From Phaeotremella fagi (taxonomy: Eukaryota; Basidiomycota; Tremellomycetes; Tremellales; Phaeotremellaceae), in NCBI GenBank assembly GCA_001599715.1, contig BCHU01000004.1:1426001-1490000 (forward strand): a stretch of DNA of 64,000 nt. The letters are read 5' to 3'. Below, piece by piece: positions 10,522 to 25,400 of the stretch; the first letter of the stretch is position 1, and every line of letters begins with the position of its first letter. The notes under the pieces are model-generated. The model saw only the letters and a program-made list of their open reading frames with translations. It had not been told where the DNA came from and ran no database searches. The position numbers were made by a program, and so were the translations under genes.

Positions 10522-11451
10522 CTATCTGGTGAGATCAACATTAGCACGACCGTAGCGTCCCATTAGCATTCCGTATCTTCCACTAGGTGGGTTATCTTCG
10601 AAAAGGTTATCCAAACACTCTTTAAACCAGCTATCGTCCTCATCATCACCAAGCTTCCTAAGAACTCTCAAAGTGTTGTGGTTGCCAAAAGAAAAACGAA
10701 AATCTCTAAATTCAGGTAGTTCGATTATAGCATGTGAGATATCCACTACTTGTCGATAGTGATTGGATTGAGTTACTTGTTCTGATATAATTTCTAGCGG
10801 ACATTTGTCAGAGTATGCCATGACCAATCTTCTCAGTCTTGTTAGTCTGTGGAAGGTGCTCGTATTCATGTCTTGAGTGACTTCGAAGAGAACATCTGAT
10901 TGTGATCTTCTCGGTTGCTCTGCATAAAGCGTGAACGGGGAAGCGTGAATAATGATTGGATCAGAATTAAGGGTAGATGGTGGTAAAGGTCTCATGTCCC
11001 AATATTCGTCTTCGTATGCGAGATCTCTACCTATTGAAGCAATAAAATCTCTCGGAGAGAGGGTCGGAGTACTAGAAGATTGAGTCTGGGGTGTGGTTCC
11101 ATCACGAGTATCAGTTTCCCTGTAATGTTGTTCTTGCGATCTTGAACTCTCAGCTCTGGGGTCATCTTGAGTGTCATAAGAATATTGTCGTTGGTGATGG
11201 CGATTCCGACGATGACGACTTGATCTATCCCTCTCCCTTGCCCTCGCATCTCTTTGTCTCTCTAACCTTTCTCTCATCAAAATTTCTAACTCTATGCTTT
11301 CTTGCTCTTCTCTTTCCCTCGCTAACATTTCTCTCTCCCTCATTCTTCTACGTCGTGCTTCCTCGTATATTCTTCTCTCCCTTTCCAGCTCTTCCTCTCG
11401 CTCTCTCTCCCTGTCCCTGCGGTTTGGATGATGACGTCTATCACGGGGCAT
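10522..11451 (-). CDS. F1 copy 6: Arg/Glu-rich N-terminus plus F1 domain
   Basis: Intronless, 309 residues, ATG at 11451. Residues 1-95 are extremely Arg/Glu-rich (RDREREREEELERERR and similar) and would form a long charged helix or coiled coil. A Ser/Thr/Gln-rich linker follows. The F1 domain begins near residue 130: LSPRDFIASIGRDLAYEDEYW, then HASPFTLYAE, a helical middle, FRFSFGNHNTL, WFKECLDNL and MLMGRYGRANVDL. The last blocks align with WFKETLHDL / LMFGQDGEQIVEL of copy 7. The RE-rich region recalls SR-like nuclear proteins, but this is composition only. Function unknown. Confidence 0.68.
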   Translation of the reverse strand: MPRDRRHHPNRRDREREREEELERERRIYEEARRRRMREREMLAREREEQESIELEILMRERLERQRDARARERDRSSRHRRNRHHQRQYSYDTQDDPRAESSRSQEQHYRETDTRDGTTPQTQSSSTPTLSPRDFIASIGRDLAYEDEYWDMRPLPPSTLNSDPIIIHASPFTLYAEQPRRSQSDVLFEVTQDMNTSTFHRLTRLRRLVMAYSDKCPLEIISEQVTQSNHYRQVVDISHAIIELPEFRDFRFSFGNHNTLRVLRKLGDDEDDSWFKECLDNLFEDNPPSGRYGMLMGRYGRANVDLTR

Positions 11452-12015
11452 TTTGTGATCAGCTTAAAGGTTTGAACTTACAGAAAGTCAATTAAGAAAC
11501 TTGAAAGCAACTTCATTTCACTCGACATTTAGAGACGACACTCCGCTTTCTTGAAGTAATGGTCTTCTTACGCTAGAGCATCAAAATAATATATGCACAT
11601 ATCGGTCATTGTCCTTCTTTGACCATCCTTTGTGTGTGGGGTGAATATCTAGCTATCTTTATCAATGACTGCGAAAATGGGAACAGCGGTCGTACACTCG
11701 GCTTAATTTATGAGCTTCTTATACCGAGATTGGTCTATCGAGAAACACATGAACAAACTGTATCGATGATGTTAGGAAGGACGGAATTTCCCGATACTAG
11801 GGAGCCGTTGTGGGCAAAGTTATTCATCAAAATTGAAGTTTGAGAAACAAGGCTTCTTCCTGCCTCTCCCTTTTCTACAGTAGTATTTTATGTCGCAACC
11901 GACGTTTGTACAGTATGTATCTGATATCAAATTAGATAGCTTTTAAAGTGCTGAATGGAAGATAGATTGTCATCTCCTTGGATAATACAAAAGACTCAGA
12001 AAATAGGTTCAACGC
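11452..12015. other. Intergenic, nothing recognised
   Basis: Spacer between F1 copies 6 and 7. No conserved frame; the region just upstream of 11451 would hold the promoter of copy 6. Confidence 0.5.
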
Positions 12016-12945
12016 CTACCTCCTACCTCTTCTACTCTCCATCCTAGCCATTTTTTCATAAGAATAACTGACATCAGTGGAAACATAATCACCATGAAGC
12101 TCAACTATCTGTTCTCCATCCTGACCAAACATCAAAGCAAAAGTTCTATCCGGCGGAACAACTGTTTTTAGATCATGCAGAGTTTCTTTAAACCAAAATC
12201 GATCTGTACCATTATGAATTTCATTCCTGAGTTTCTCGTTGTCTTTGAAGGCCGTCAAATGAAAAGTGAACGTACTGAACTCCTGACGTCGCCGGAGTAC
12301 ATTCAATAAATCTCTGATACGTTGATATTGTGATGTATGTGATTTTCGTATGTCGTTGAAAGAATTTTCAGATTTAGAATGGAAAATACAAGCTAGCTCT
12401 GTTATACGTAATATTCGTTTAGCAGTCTCTGAATCCATAGGTTCATCAGAGATTATTCTCATATCACCTAAACGTCTATCTGAAGGGTTGAACGAGGTCC
12501 CTTGTCGATAGCTGTAGACTGTGTATGGTGTTACCCAAAATGTTTGACTAGGTTTCTTGAGCTCTTCAGTTATCATCGGTTGTAACAACAGGTATTCATC
12601 CGGGTATGAGAAATTACTACCTAATTGAGAAACGAATTGCTCGGCAGTTAGAGATTGGGTTTGGGCTTGGGCTTGGGCTTGGGCTTGGGTTTGTGCTTGT
12701 GTTTCGGTATGGTTTTGGGAACTGGAAGAAGCTTCAGGCTGTTGATGAGGTTGAGGTTGAGGTTGAGGTCGGTGTTCAGCTTCGGGCTGCTGTTTTTGTG
12801 GTTTACGTTGTTGAGGACCTTCTCTGGACTCGGATTTACCATAATGATGCTTTGTGCTCCTTTTCTTTACCGTTCTCGAGTATCGATATTAGTGATGGGG
12901 AAAAGATAATAAGAAAATCAAATACCGTTCGACCAAAATAGTCAT
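12016..12945 (-). CDS. F1 copy 7: Gln/Pro-rich N-terminus plus F1 domain
   Basis: No ATG exists in the long frame, so a short first exon was sought. ATG at 12945 (MTILVER) joins through a 51-base intron (12875-12925, donor GTATTT, acceptor CTCGAG) to the long exon in frame, giving 292 residues. The N-terminal half is low-complexity (QPQPQPQ, then alternating QA/QT from a GGGCTT repeat). The F1 domain starts at LTAEQFVSQLGS and continues FWVTPYTVYSY, DRFWFKETLHDL, FALMFGQDGEQIVELHGDY. It is closest to copy 8. The domain is well supported; the tiny first exon is an inference. Confidence 0.62.
12655..12695. repeat. Hexanucleotide repeat (GGGCTT/AAGCCC)
   Basis: About six tandem units inside F1 copy 7, translated on the minus strand as alternating Gln-Ala/Gln-Thr. 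Confidence 0.85.
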
Positions 12946-13324
12946 CAAGAAAGGCGCTAGAAGGCGCTCGAAGGGTTCTTTCTATGTGAGACCACACTTT
13001 GTTAATTGCCGATTGATAAATTGTATCATCGAGCCTTCGACACTTTGAACAAGAAAGGAACTTTTCGAAATTCGGGTATTATTGGTGGTGCCACTTACTG
13101 TAACTGACATCGGATATAATTAGTGAGACTTCTAGTGCCAATGAAAACATATCCAGAGAAGAAACTTGGACACACCTGAACAACGATGCAGTTTCAACAA
13201 GACTTAGGGCTCTTTTGACAAAAGTGGATCCGTCAAGGTTGACTTTTGGATGTAGGACATCTACATCGGATTGTACAGACTTATGCTACAGTATACAGGA
13301 GTCATCCTTTGAAACCTTACCCCT
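12946..13324. other. Intergenic, nothing recognised
   Basis: Spacer between F1 copies 7 and 8 without a supported gene. Confidence 0.5.
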
Positions 13325-14152
13325 TCAACGTCTTCTCTCTCCCCTCGTTGTATATAAGCTAGTAAAATCATAAGCACGATAGTCCCCGAAAAGCTCCACC
13401 TCAAATTCTCCATGCTGACCAAACGTCAAACAATACTTTTTATCAGATCCACACACAGATTTCAACGAATCAAGAGCCCCTTGGTACCAACCTCGACTAG
13501 TCCCATCAATGACACGTTTCTGAATTATCCTATCCTCGTCTGGCAACGTGAAGTCAAATTGGAATGAATTGAACGCTTCGTGAGTTATCAGTTCGGTGAA
13601 CAACGCAACGATACGTTTATATTGATCTTCATGATGTTCTCGAGCTTTATCCAGGTGTTCACATCTATTATCAAAGATACCAGCAAGATGTATTAATCGC
13701 AGTAATCTTTTCTCCGCTTCTGAATCCATACTTTCCTTCGTCTGAAAGTAAATCCCACCATAAGAATCTCCAGTGTTTGGTGGGTCCGAATCGAAATGAT
13801 ACACCGTAAACGGAGTTACTAAAAATGTTTGTTGACTTTTTTCAAGTTCTTCAAGGATCAATGGTGCCAGTGGAGTACTGTGCTCAGTGTACGAGTATTC
13901 ACTGCCTAATTCTGAAACGAATTCTTTAGCACTTAAAGGTCGAGTTCGAGAACTGGAAGAAGCTTGATTTTGGGATTCGTTTTGAGAGCGGGTTGGAGGT
14001 GGAGTTTGGGGTCTTCTTTGGTGGTCATGGTCATGGTCATGGCTACGGTGCGATCGGTGACTCCTGTGACTCCTATGACTCCTGTGACTCCTGTGACTTC
14101 TGTGACTCCTCTCTTCTCTGTTTTCTCTGTATTCTCTGTTTGTCTTGCCCAT
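13325..14152 (-). CDS. F1 copy 8: (Arg-Ser-His)n repeat plus F1 domain
   Basis: Intronless; the ATG at 14152 (MGKTNREYRENREE) is chosen because the upstream in-frame codon at 14176 is only GTG. Residues of about 14-37 are tandem RSH triplets, followed by DH repeats and a Ser/Gln linker. The F1 domain then runs LSAKEFVSELGSEYSY, FLVTPFTVYHF, MDSEAEKRLLRLIHLAGIF, GWYQGALDSLKS, CLTFGQHGEFEVELFGDY. Copies 7 and 8 are clear siblings over about 190 residues. The variable, low-complexity N-termini on a shared C-terminal domain are typical of this array. Function unknown. Confidence 0.7.
   Translation of the reverse strand: MGKTNREYRENREERSHRSHRSHRSHRSHRSHRSHRSHDHDHDHQRRPQTPPPTRSQNESQNQASSSSRTRPLSAKEFVSELGSEYSYTEHSTPLAPLILEELEKSQQTFLVTPFTVYHFDSDPPNTGDSYGGIYFQTKESMDSEAEKRLLRLIHLAGIFDNRCEHLDKAREHHEDQYKRIVALFTELITHEAFNSFQFDFTLPDEDRIIQKRVIDGTSRGWYQGALDSLKSVCGSDKKYCLTFGQHGEFEVELFGDYRAYDFTSLYTTRGERRR
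14020..14115. repeat. 9-base minisatellite coding Arg-Ser-His, with adjoining Asp-His repeat
   Basis: Plus-strand units TGACTCCTG recur about eight times with few substitutions, preceded by GGTCAT units. Length is likely polymorphic. Confidence 0.85.
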
Positions 14153-14737
14153 TGTCGAGTAGTTGGGGCCAGTCACTTGATGTCTATAATTAACAGACTC
14201 GTAGATAAGGTGATTTGGAGAAAGAAGACACTAGAAGACCTCATACTGTCTTTCACATTCATACCCTGGCTTCGATATTGCGATTGAATCAGATACTATT
14301 GGGCCTTCCATAAATCCTGCTGAACAGAACAAAGGAAAGAATTTCGAAGTCTAGATTATTTGTTTTGTATACAAAGTGTCGTATTTTTGGAATGGTGCCA
14401 CGCCCTGACAAGAAGTAGAGTTTGTTATACACGTGAGGCGATGGAGGCTGCATGAAAGACACCTAAGCACATAGAACATGTCAGTCATAATCGAAATTGT
14501 TCCAATCCGCGCCCTATGACATCACACGTGCCTGAAGATGTACCTGTGTGCCCTGTCTTGGCCCTGAGCAACCGATGATTCTTTAAGTATGAACTGAACT
14601 GAAATCTTTCGAGCCTCTCTCTTTCTCATTCTGATCTATTTGTTTGTTTGTTTATCCACTTCTACTTGGGATATAAGAATACTCATTCTTGTATACTCTC
14701 CAACTACTCCAACCTCATCTTCATCTCGTAACTCAAC
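14153..14737. promoter_or_regulatory. Divergent intergenic region upstream of alpha-amylase
   Basis: The region separates F1 copy 8 from the amylase. Two CACGTG E-box cores occur at 14430-14435 and 14525-14530, and a TTTGTTTG-rich pyrimidine leader precedes the amylase ATG. The E-boxes are a sequence observation; binding is not shown. Confidence 0.35.
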
Positions 14738-17556
<2,819 letters not shown>

Positions 17557-17712
17557 GATGGGTTGTGTAGAGTGATAGAAGTATATACAAGTACAGTCAC
17601 GTTTATTAGATTGGTTGATCGGAGTTTTTCCATGTATCCCAAGTTGCTTTAGGTTATCGATACAAAGTCTACATCGGAATAACGAGTACTACTACAACGA
17701 ATACAAAAAGTG

Positions 17713-20700
17713 TTAAGCGAGATAATGAAGTAAATTCCTATCGTCTTCATCTCTCATCAAGAACTATTTGAACGTTTTAGCTGAATTCATTGACATGCAG
17801 ATTACGAACAGCTACTCACCTCACGTTCGATCAAACTTTCCATCCGTTTCTTGATCTCCTTCACGTCAGGTGGGAAATGTTTGTTAACAGCAGTGACGAC
17901 AGCATCGATCAACAACTGTAAAGTCATCTTCTTCCTCGCTTTCATGATCCTAACAATCGTAGCCTCAAGAACTGAAACTCTATCAACTGCAACTTGTTCA
18001 TTCGTTTTACGTGATTCTTCCGCCTAGAATTCATTATCAGTACACTGTGAATCCACGAATAAGAAAAGTATAAGCCTACACTTAGATCCTGTTGAATTTG
18101 GTTGATCTTGAATTTCATCCTTTCACTAGTGAAATTCTTGTTGAAATTGAACACGTCGTCTGGTTCGACTTCTTTACCGATCGGTTTCTTGACTAAAACT
18201 CTGGTCCCTTTTTTACCTATCGACAAGGATTGTAATGTTCTAATCAATTCTGACGTTTCTAAGAAAATCGATCAGTACCATGTCTGCATCTCAGGGGGTA
18301 GGATATACCTATACCAGTCCTTTCTTGAATCTCTTTAAATGTGATTCCATCTTCTTCGTTGAACAGCAACAACACTACCGATTGAAATAAACTGACTCCA
18401 ATTTCGTATTTCCCACTTGGGAATCTAGCTGATAAAGTCGCAGTCCCTAGTTGATGTCTCCAACTCAATTTTCTGTTCTTATGTTGGACAGAGTACCACG
18501 CGGTGAAAGTGTCGAGTGATTGTTGAAGTGAGACGGAAAGTTTGAAATCCCATCCATCTTTTAGTAATGGGTATCTATGGTTGTTTACTTAGTTGTTGCC
18601 CAAGATGGTGGGCCCTTCTTTTGACTTACGATGGCCATGCTGATTCCGTCAATACATTCGCCGTAAGATTCGATACATTTTTATTATCGTTGTTTGCGAT
18701 TTGAGCTCGAGCTGTTTGATAGGTTTTGACAAGGCTATTAGGGGGTCAGTTATGGTTCTAGTGGAAATCACCCCGCAACTGACGTTTCAGATAATTGTAA
18801 ATCCTTCATCATGATATCTCCAGAAGTGAATTCCTCTCCCATCTCTAAAACAGTCGTTAGCTCAAACAACAGCTCCTTCCATAAACCCTCCACTTACCCT
18901 TCTGCAATTTCATAATCATGTTTCGTTCCATATCATCACTAGCACTTTTGTTCAACAACAAACGTTTAGCCAATCCATTGGAATAGAAAGCTTTGAAGAT
19001 ATCTTTATCTTTGGTGTATCCTATCAAAGCGATGATTTCATCTAGAAGGGCATTGAATTGGGCTTCAGTCCCTGATCCTTGTCCTTTACGCATTGTTGCG
19101 TCAAGATGTTTGGCTATATGGCGTTAATGGAGGATCTTCTTGGTTAGGTATACGAATGACGCTTACCGATCCATTCAGCTGGTGCATTTTGACGACTACC
19201 CATACCAAGTTTAAATCCTGATCGGACAGCTTCTTCGAGCTCCAACCGTCTCACGAAAGCTTGACCAGATTCCTTGACTTTGGGTAGGACTTCATCATCA
19301 TCGTCATCATCATCATCTTCCTCATCGTCGTCATCATCTTCATCATCCAAATCCTCGTCGTCATCGTCAACAACCTTGAGTCGTCCACTTGTTTCAACGC
19401 TTTTGATCTTGTCATCAGGGAGACAAACACCTGCAACGGCTTTGTTGGCGAATCTTTTCAGTTTCAACGAAACCTCGATCATCTGTGGATCGTTCTTCGG
19501 ATCAGCCAAGAGAGTCCGCAGACGAGTCTGAAATATCAGTAAACGGTTCATTCTTTTCAGACATACCTCGATATGGTTTTGCAATGCTTTCGACAGTAGT
19601 GGGAAGACACCAGAAGCGACACTCAGAAGATACAATCTCCTGAGAGCTGGTATATCCTCGGAATCCATTGCTTCTTCTAAAGCTGGAGGAGTGTCAGTTT
19701 GCGATGGTATTCCACTTCTCTCAAACTCACCTTTGGGGACCACTTTTTCTGCCACGTCTTTGATGCATTCCGTTCTAACTTCCAGTACAACAGCTTCTTC
19801 AACCTCGGAAGTTAGGCATTGAGCAGCTCTGTCTTCTTCCTCTGTGACCCTTTCGTGCACCCACTCGATATATTGAGTGAAAGTTGCTTTGCCTTCGATG
19901 ATGGACGCCAATCGACTTTCGGTTATAGACCTGTAGTAGACGATAGTAAGAGCTATATAAGGCTCAGATAGGGTCTGGTATGATAACAGAGTTTTGGACA
20001 ACTCCATGAGCGATATGATAGTTTCACGAAGTTCAGGATTGGATCTAATAGTCGTCAGTTTTTAAGCTATACAGTTGGCTCAACAACTCACTCTCCGCTT
20101 GTACGTTCAGCTGTCACCCAGGTAAAAAAATCGTCCTTGGTTTTATCGAATAGGATTTCATTCTCCCATACTTCTTTTCGGAAAGTTTCCACGGCCAATT
20201 GTCTGTAAAGCAGGTTAGCTCATCATTTGGCCAGTCATCGAACTACACTTGCCTGAGCGATGCAAGTCCATTATTCTCATTTGAATAAATCCTATCTAGA
20301 TAAACAAAGATAGACTCAAGAAGATTCTGATCTATCAGTCAAAGTCTCGTAAACGAACACTTACGATTCTCTTTTCCCACAGACGCCAACCTTGAATCAA
20401 TCGTCCGATCCAATTAGGTTCTTTACCTAGTATACTACCTCTCCACGATCTGACTAAACCAGTAACACTCTTTCGAAGTTCATCCTTGATACTGGAGTAG
20501 ATTGTTGGACCTAGTGTGTGGGGTGGAAGAACTAGAGTATAGACTGTGTTTGAGAGATATTGGTATGAATGCGTTGTTGGAGTTCCGTTTAGGAGGGCGG
20601 GGATGGAACTTGTAACATCGGACAGAAGGGTTTTGGGTGAGGAAGCAGTGATTTTACGATCTGGCAAGGTCAGCCCTTATTCTAATTTCAAGATGAAGAA

Positions 20701-20880
20701 CTGACTTTTCAAATTGAGCTTTATTGATTTCGATGAGGAATCTATCGCCGAGGTGGGGTCATCGCGCCTTTTACCTAGATTAGATGAGGAGGATGATGAT
20801 AGAATGTCTATATGAGCGTTTGTACTTTGTTTATAATCATTGAATGTGGTGGATAGTGATGGTAAGACGATGAGTGACAT
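17713..20880 (-). CDS. Cullin, CUL4-like scaffold of a RING ubiquitin ligase
   Basis: Many exons from MSLIVLPSLSTTFNDYK to a canonical cullin end (FLMRDEDDRNLLHYLA, on a separate 3' exon reached through the intron at about 17765-17820). Visible landmarks are the cullin-homology block AKRLLLNKSASDD, the WSV-type segment TLSARFPSGKYEIGVSLFQ, TLQSLSIGKKGTRVLVKKP, and the neddylation site region IVRIMKARKK with the acceptor Lys. FKINQIQ and the GKEVEPDD block favour CUL4, but AKRLLLNKS and REYL also fit CUL3-type proteins. Cullins bind RBX1 at the C-terminus and an adaptor at the N-terminus. An unusual run of about 30 Asp/Glu residues is inserted near 19290-19375. Divergent from CHO2. Confidence 0.9.
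19285..19375. repeat. Trinucleotide repeat tract coding an acidic insert in the cullin
   Basis: Degenerate TCA/TCG/TCC units on the plus strand give a nearly unbroken Asp/Glu run on the minus strand. Confidence 0.8.
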
Positions 20881-21154
20881 TGTGAGATGGTAAGTAGACA
20901 AGGAGGAGGTGGAGTGGGAAGATGAGATAGATGATGAGAGATACAGTGAGAAGGAGAAGGTGGAGGTGGATTGATAAGGTTTATTGAATGACGTGTACTA
21001 TCAGTCATGGTGACTAATTACCTCCACGTGGCAAGTTCCTTTCGGACCTTATCGCCTGCGCCCGTGCACACGACCTGTGGTTCTTCGAGATTCTTCTTAA
21101 TTCTAATTGCTAGTGATATCCAATATTGTGGTTCATATCAACTACCTACACCCA
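20881..21154. promoter_or_regulatory. Divergent promoter of cullin and CHO2 with a CCACGTGG palindrome
   Basis: The spacer is 274 bases. A perfect E-box palindrome lies at 21024-21031, about 125 bases before the CHO2 start. Phospholipid methylation genes in ascomycete yeasts are controlled by bHLH factors through E-box-containing sites, so a similar role here is a reasonable but untested inference. Confidence 0.4.
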
Positions 21155-24100
21155 ATGGCCTCTCAAGACATTGGGACAGAGTCGGAGTCAATCTCAGTCT
21201 CAACTCCAACCTCAACAACATCGAACCCCACACCTTCTCTACCTCCTCCACGTAGAGCTTCAAGTATCAAATATGACGAGGCAACTCTTAGGCAAAGAAA
21301 GTCGAAACCTGTCATCACTCCTCTGACTTCAGAGTCTAGTCCTTCAAGTCCTAACTTGAGTGATGATAGTGACGACAAGGATAAGGAGAAAGATGATGTT
21401 ATGTGGGGTAAAACACCTTCAGGAGTTGGTATGTAACCCAGCTGTAGAAATCAATCCACTTCAGCTGACCTTACACGCAGTCTTCCGAGCACCTTCGACC
21501 CACTCCTTCGTTCACACTTTAACCACGACATTCCATCGCTCCTCCCTAACAAGACTGACACTAATCTCCCTCCTGCTCCAACCGTTCCTCTTCTACCTCC
21601 TCTCCGGTTTCCCAACACTCAGATCAACCTTCTTCCTCCTCTACTTCGCATTCTGGAGAGGAGCTTATGATCTAGGTTTCGCCTGGGTCCTACGTAAACA
21701 ATCAGAAAAGAAATGGATTGTCAGATCGTTGAAAGCTTGGGGTTGGTTGGATGTCAATTCTGAATCTGGCGGTAGTCAGGGTAGAGAATGGGCTAAATGG
21801 TGGAAACGAGAATTAGAAATGAAAATGGACGTTGGATATAAATGGGAGGATGTACCTCATGAATTCAATTCTTGGTTGATTTTTCGTCAATTGGTTGATA
21901 TCGTTCTACTCAAGTGAGTTAAGACGCTTATGAATCTATACCACGCAAAACTAACTCCAATATCTTTTAGCGATTTCGTTTCCTATTCCCTCTTCGCATG
22001 GTCAAATCTCCATTGGCCAGAGAATCATTCAGTACCAGTCCACATCCTAAGATGGATTCTCGGATGGTCACTCATCTTCTTCAATCTTTGGGTCAAAATT
22101 GATGCTCATAGAGTCGTCAAAGATTACGCTTGGTATTGGGGAGATGCATTTTGGCTTATGGTTATGCAAGATGATTTGGTGTTTGATGGTGTTTACGAAA
22201 TCGCTCCTCATCCAATGTATTCTGTTGGATATGCTGGATATTATGGTTTATCCATGGGTAAGCTGGCTCTCCTAGATTCATGTGACTACAGCTGACGACC
22301 ATGTTCAGTGGTGGCTTCCTACTCCGTTTTCTTCGTTTCATTAGCAGCTCACGCAGCTCAATTCGCTTTCCTGTTGTGGTTTGAGAATCCTCGTGAGTAA
22401 TAAATCTCATGTTCAAATGACCGCATATTTATACCTTTTACAGATATCGAGCGAACTTACGGAGGAGGAAAGAAACCATTAGCCTCTCGTGTACCCCTTG
22501 AAAACGCTTTCCAACGTGCAGAAGTTGTACCCGAACACGCCGTAGCCGGGGACTCAGGCTTCACTGCTATCCACGAAGAAGCACCTACACCAGCAGCCAC
22601 GGAGGGTAAGTCCATGATAGCTTTTGTGATTCTATACTGACATGCGCCTAAAGGAGAGACCGGATCAGAACCAGAACTTGCAGAACTTCCAACTATCCCA
22701 TCTACAGATCCAGTCATTCGTAATCGATCAGATTCATCCTTCAGTGTCAACTCCTGTGTCAGCACTACCCCAACCAACGGTCTTGGTGGTAAAGCCTATA
22801 ACAGACGTAACATGAAACGATCCAAGAGTATCTCGATGCACGATTTGACTAATAGATTTTTCCGTAAACCTGTCGTTGTCCTCTGGCGCTTGGATATTTA
22901 TCGGTAAGCTGGCTACCTTTGTTGAAGTAGAATCTCTCAGCTTACAAATGACTCAGGGCTACTGACTTCGCTCTAATTCTTTTAATCGGTTACGCAATGG
23001 TATCCCTTGTTCCAGCCCTCTCACCAAAATTAGCACTATCAGCTCATTTCCTACACGCTCTCTCATGGAGATTATTCCATTCATTCGGTCTAGGTCTGCT
23101 ACTTCGAGCACAAAGTAAGACTAAATGGTTAGTCCGACATTATTTGAAGCATTATCATTATCCTGGACAAGATGAGGATGAATTCAATGAATTCGATGAA
23201 GAAGGTTTGGGAAAGGAGAAGGAAGGTGTTGTCAAACGAGCTACTGAGGAAGCATTTGGTAATTGGCAAGTCGGATACAACATCTCGTTGGTAATGACCT
23301 ATGGTATGTTGAACACACCACAATCAAAGAAATCACAATCTGATGATGACTACAGTTTCATTCGCTGGATTAGCTTGGAAAACATATCATCTGCCAATGG
23401 ATTGGACAGTCAGCGGAACGATCCTAAGACATGTTCTTGGATTACTCTTAATCGCCTTACACGTCTGGTCAGCCATGTCATCATACGAAGTCCTAGGTGA
23501 TTTCGGTTGGTTGTATTCAGATTTCTTCTTATTGGAAGAGATCCCTTCCCAATTAGCTTACACTGGTATTTATCGATTCTTGAACAACCCAGAACAGAGT
23601 ATGGGTGGAGCCGCTTTCCTCGGTTTATCTCTTATCAGTAACAGTTCTTTGGTTTTCGTTTTAGCTACATTCTCTCATCTAAGTCATTGGTGGTTCTTGT
23701 CTTCGGTTGAAAGGTGAGCTTCAACCCTTGGGTGATTAGGACGAAGCTGATGAATTCTTTACATAGACCTCACATGAAACGTCTTTATGGTGATCGATTA
23801 CGTCAAGATGGTGGATTGACTAAAACTCTCAAATCAGTCGCTGGGAAAACTATCGCTACTAGAGCTGCTAAACATGCACCTGAATTCTCTAGAGTCGTTA
23901 GAGAAGTCAAGGGCAGTATTGAGAAAGTTGAGGAGAAGGTTACTGAAGCTGTTGAGGATTTCCTTGATCATGGTGGGTAGTTGCTAGATTCGAATCGTTC
24001 GTGGATTAACGTTTCCTAGCTCGACCTCGATTCTCTGGTGTAGTTAACGAAACTAAGATCTTACTTCAACAATCTCGTGAACGAATGATTATCACGTACG

Positions 24101-25063
24101 TATGATGATATGACCATACCAACACGAGCTGATCAAAATGTCCTACAGTCGAGTAGCCTCAGATATATCATCCTACGACGCGTCCCGTTATTCCTTGACC
24201 CTCCCAACCTCATCGACCCAATCGCAAAAATACCAACTAGGCCAACCAATAAGAGTCTCATGGACCGCTCCATCGAACCACAGTCGAAAAGATTGGATCG
24301 GGATCTACAGACTCGGTTCGTGTAAATCCCAACTTGTCACTCGAATCTCATCTCTCGGTAAATGGATGCCGTTGTATGAAGAAGAATGGGATGGGGATAA
24401 ACCGCTTGACCCCGTTGATATCACTGCGAAAGGGGACGCTGGTGAAGTCGTGTTTAGAGGGGATACTTTGCCATGGACCCCTGGACAATACGAATTGAGA
24501 TATCACCACGATGGGAAACATAATGTTTTGAGTCGAGTCGCTCCGATCGAAATTTACGGTATGTCGTTGTAATTCACAGATGGTTGAATGAACACTGATA
24601 TCCTGCTTTTTTAGTCGTTAAACCAACCGACCCAGACTCCTACAAAAGCGTTCATCAGACATTGACCAACATCGTCTGTCTGTCTCTCGATTCCGATCCG
24701 AAATTGATCCCCAGATCAGCGAAGAAGGGATACAAGAGAACCTCATCCGATGGAAGTTTGAATCTCCCCCCCATGGGACTGACCACGATCTCAGATCAAG
24801 GTCAAGATCAAGATCCCACAACGGACGACGACGAAGGTGACGAATCAGAATCGAACGGCACCCCCACCCCCACCCACCCAGACGATTTCATGTTGAAAGA
24901 CGAGAATCAAGCCAAGAGGATCGTGTTACTTTCGGAACTTAGTTTCGGGGTGGATCTGTCGACGGACGTGGTCATCGCTGATGCTAATGTTGCTTTGTTG
25001 ACCAAGAGGGTTTTGGGGGCTAGGAGCTTGTTGACGGGTGGTGTTCATGGGAATGGGGGATAG
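21155..25063 (+). CDS. CHO2: Phosphatidylethanolamine N-methyltransferase
   Basis: A long, multi-exon gene (start [12 protein letters not shown]) encoding a polytopic ER membrane enzyme of roughly 1,000 residues. It makes the first methyl transfer from S-adenosylmethionine to phosphatidylethanolamine in phosphatidylcholine synthesis. Two PEMT modules are visible: the first with [21 protein letters not shown], the second with [22 protein letters not shown]. Each is surrounded by hydrophobic spans such as [19 protein letters not shown] and [11 protein letters not shown]. The C-terminal part holds the CHO2-type beta-rich region ([41 protein letters not shown]). The length, duplication of the methyltransferase module and C-terminal domain match fungal Cho2 rather than the short Opi3. 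Confidence 0.95.
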
Positions 25064-25069
25064 AGGGGA

Positions 25070-25110
25070 GGAGTGTGAGTGTGAGTGTGAGAGGGGGAGG
25101 GAGGGGGAGG
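25070..25110. repeat. GTGAGT tandem repeat in CHO2 3' flank
   Basis: Four hexamer-like units followed by a G-rich run directly after the CHO2 stop codon. Confidence 0.75.
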
Positions 25111-25400
25111 TTAAATACAATTCCAAATTTTCAATGAATCATTCTTAAACCATCTATCTTTGAGAGCAGCCAGTAAGAACGATCACAATATCGACGTGTG
25201 GCCGACGCAACGATTGAGTGTAGAATGCTTTTCATCATGCCATGCAATGCTATGTGTCAAGAAAATCTATCCTTCAGCTCTAGGTCCCTCAATCTCCGGA
25301 GGTCTTTTAACAACTCCCAAATCCAAAACTCGTCTAACAGCTTCAACCTCAGCACCAGAATTAGTCCTAACCCACATCAGTATGCCAATCTTAACTACAA

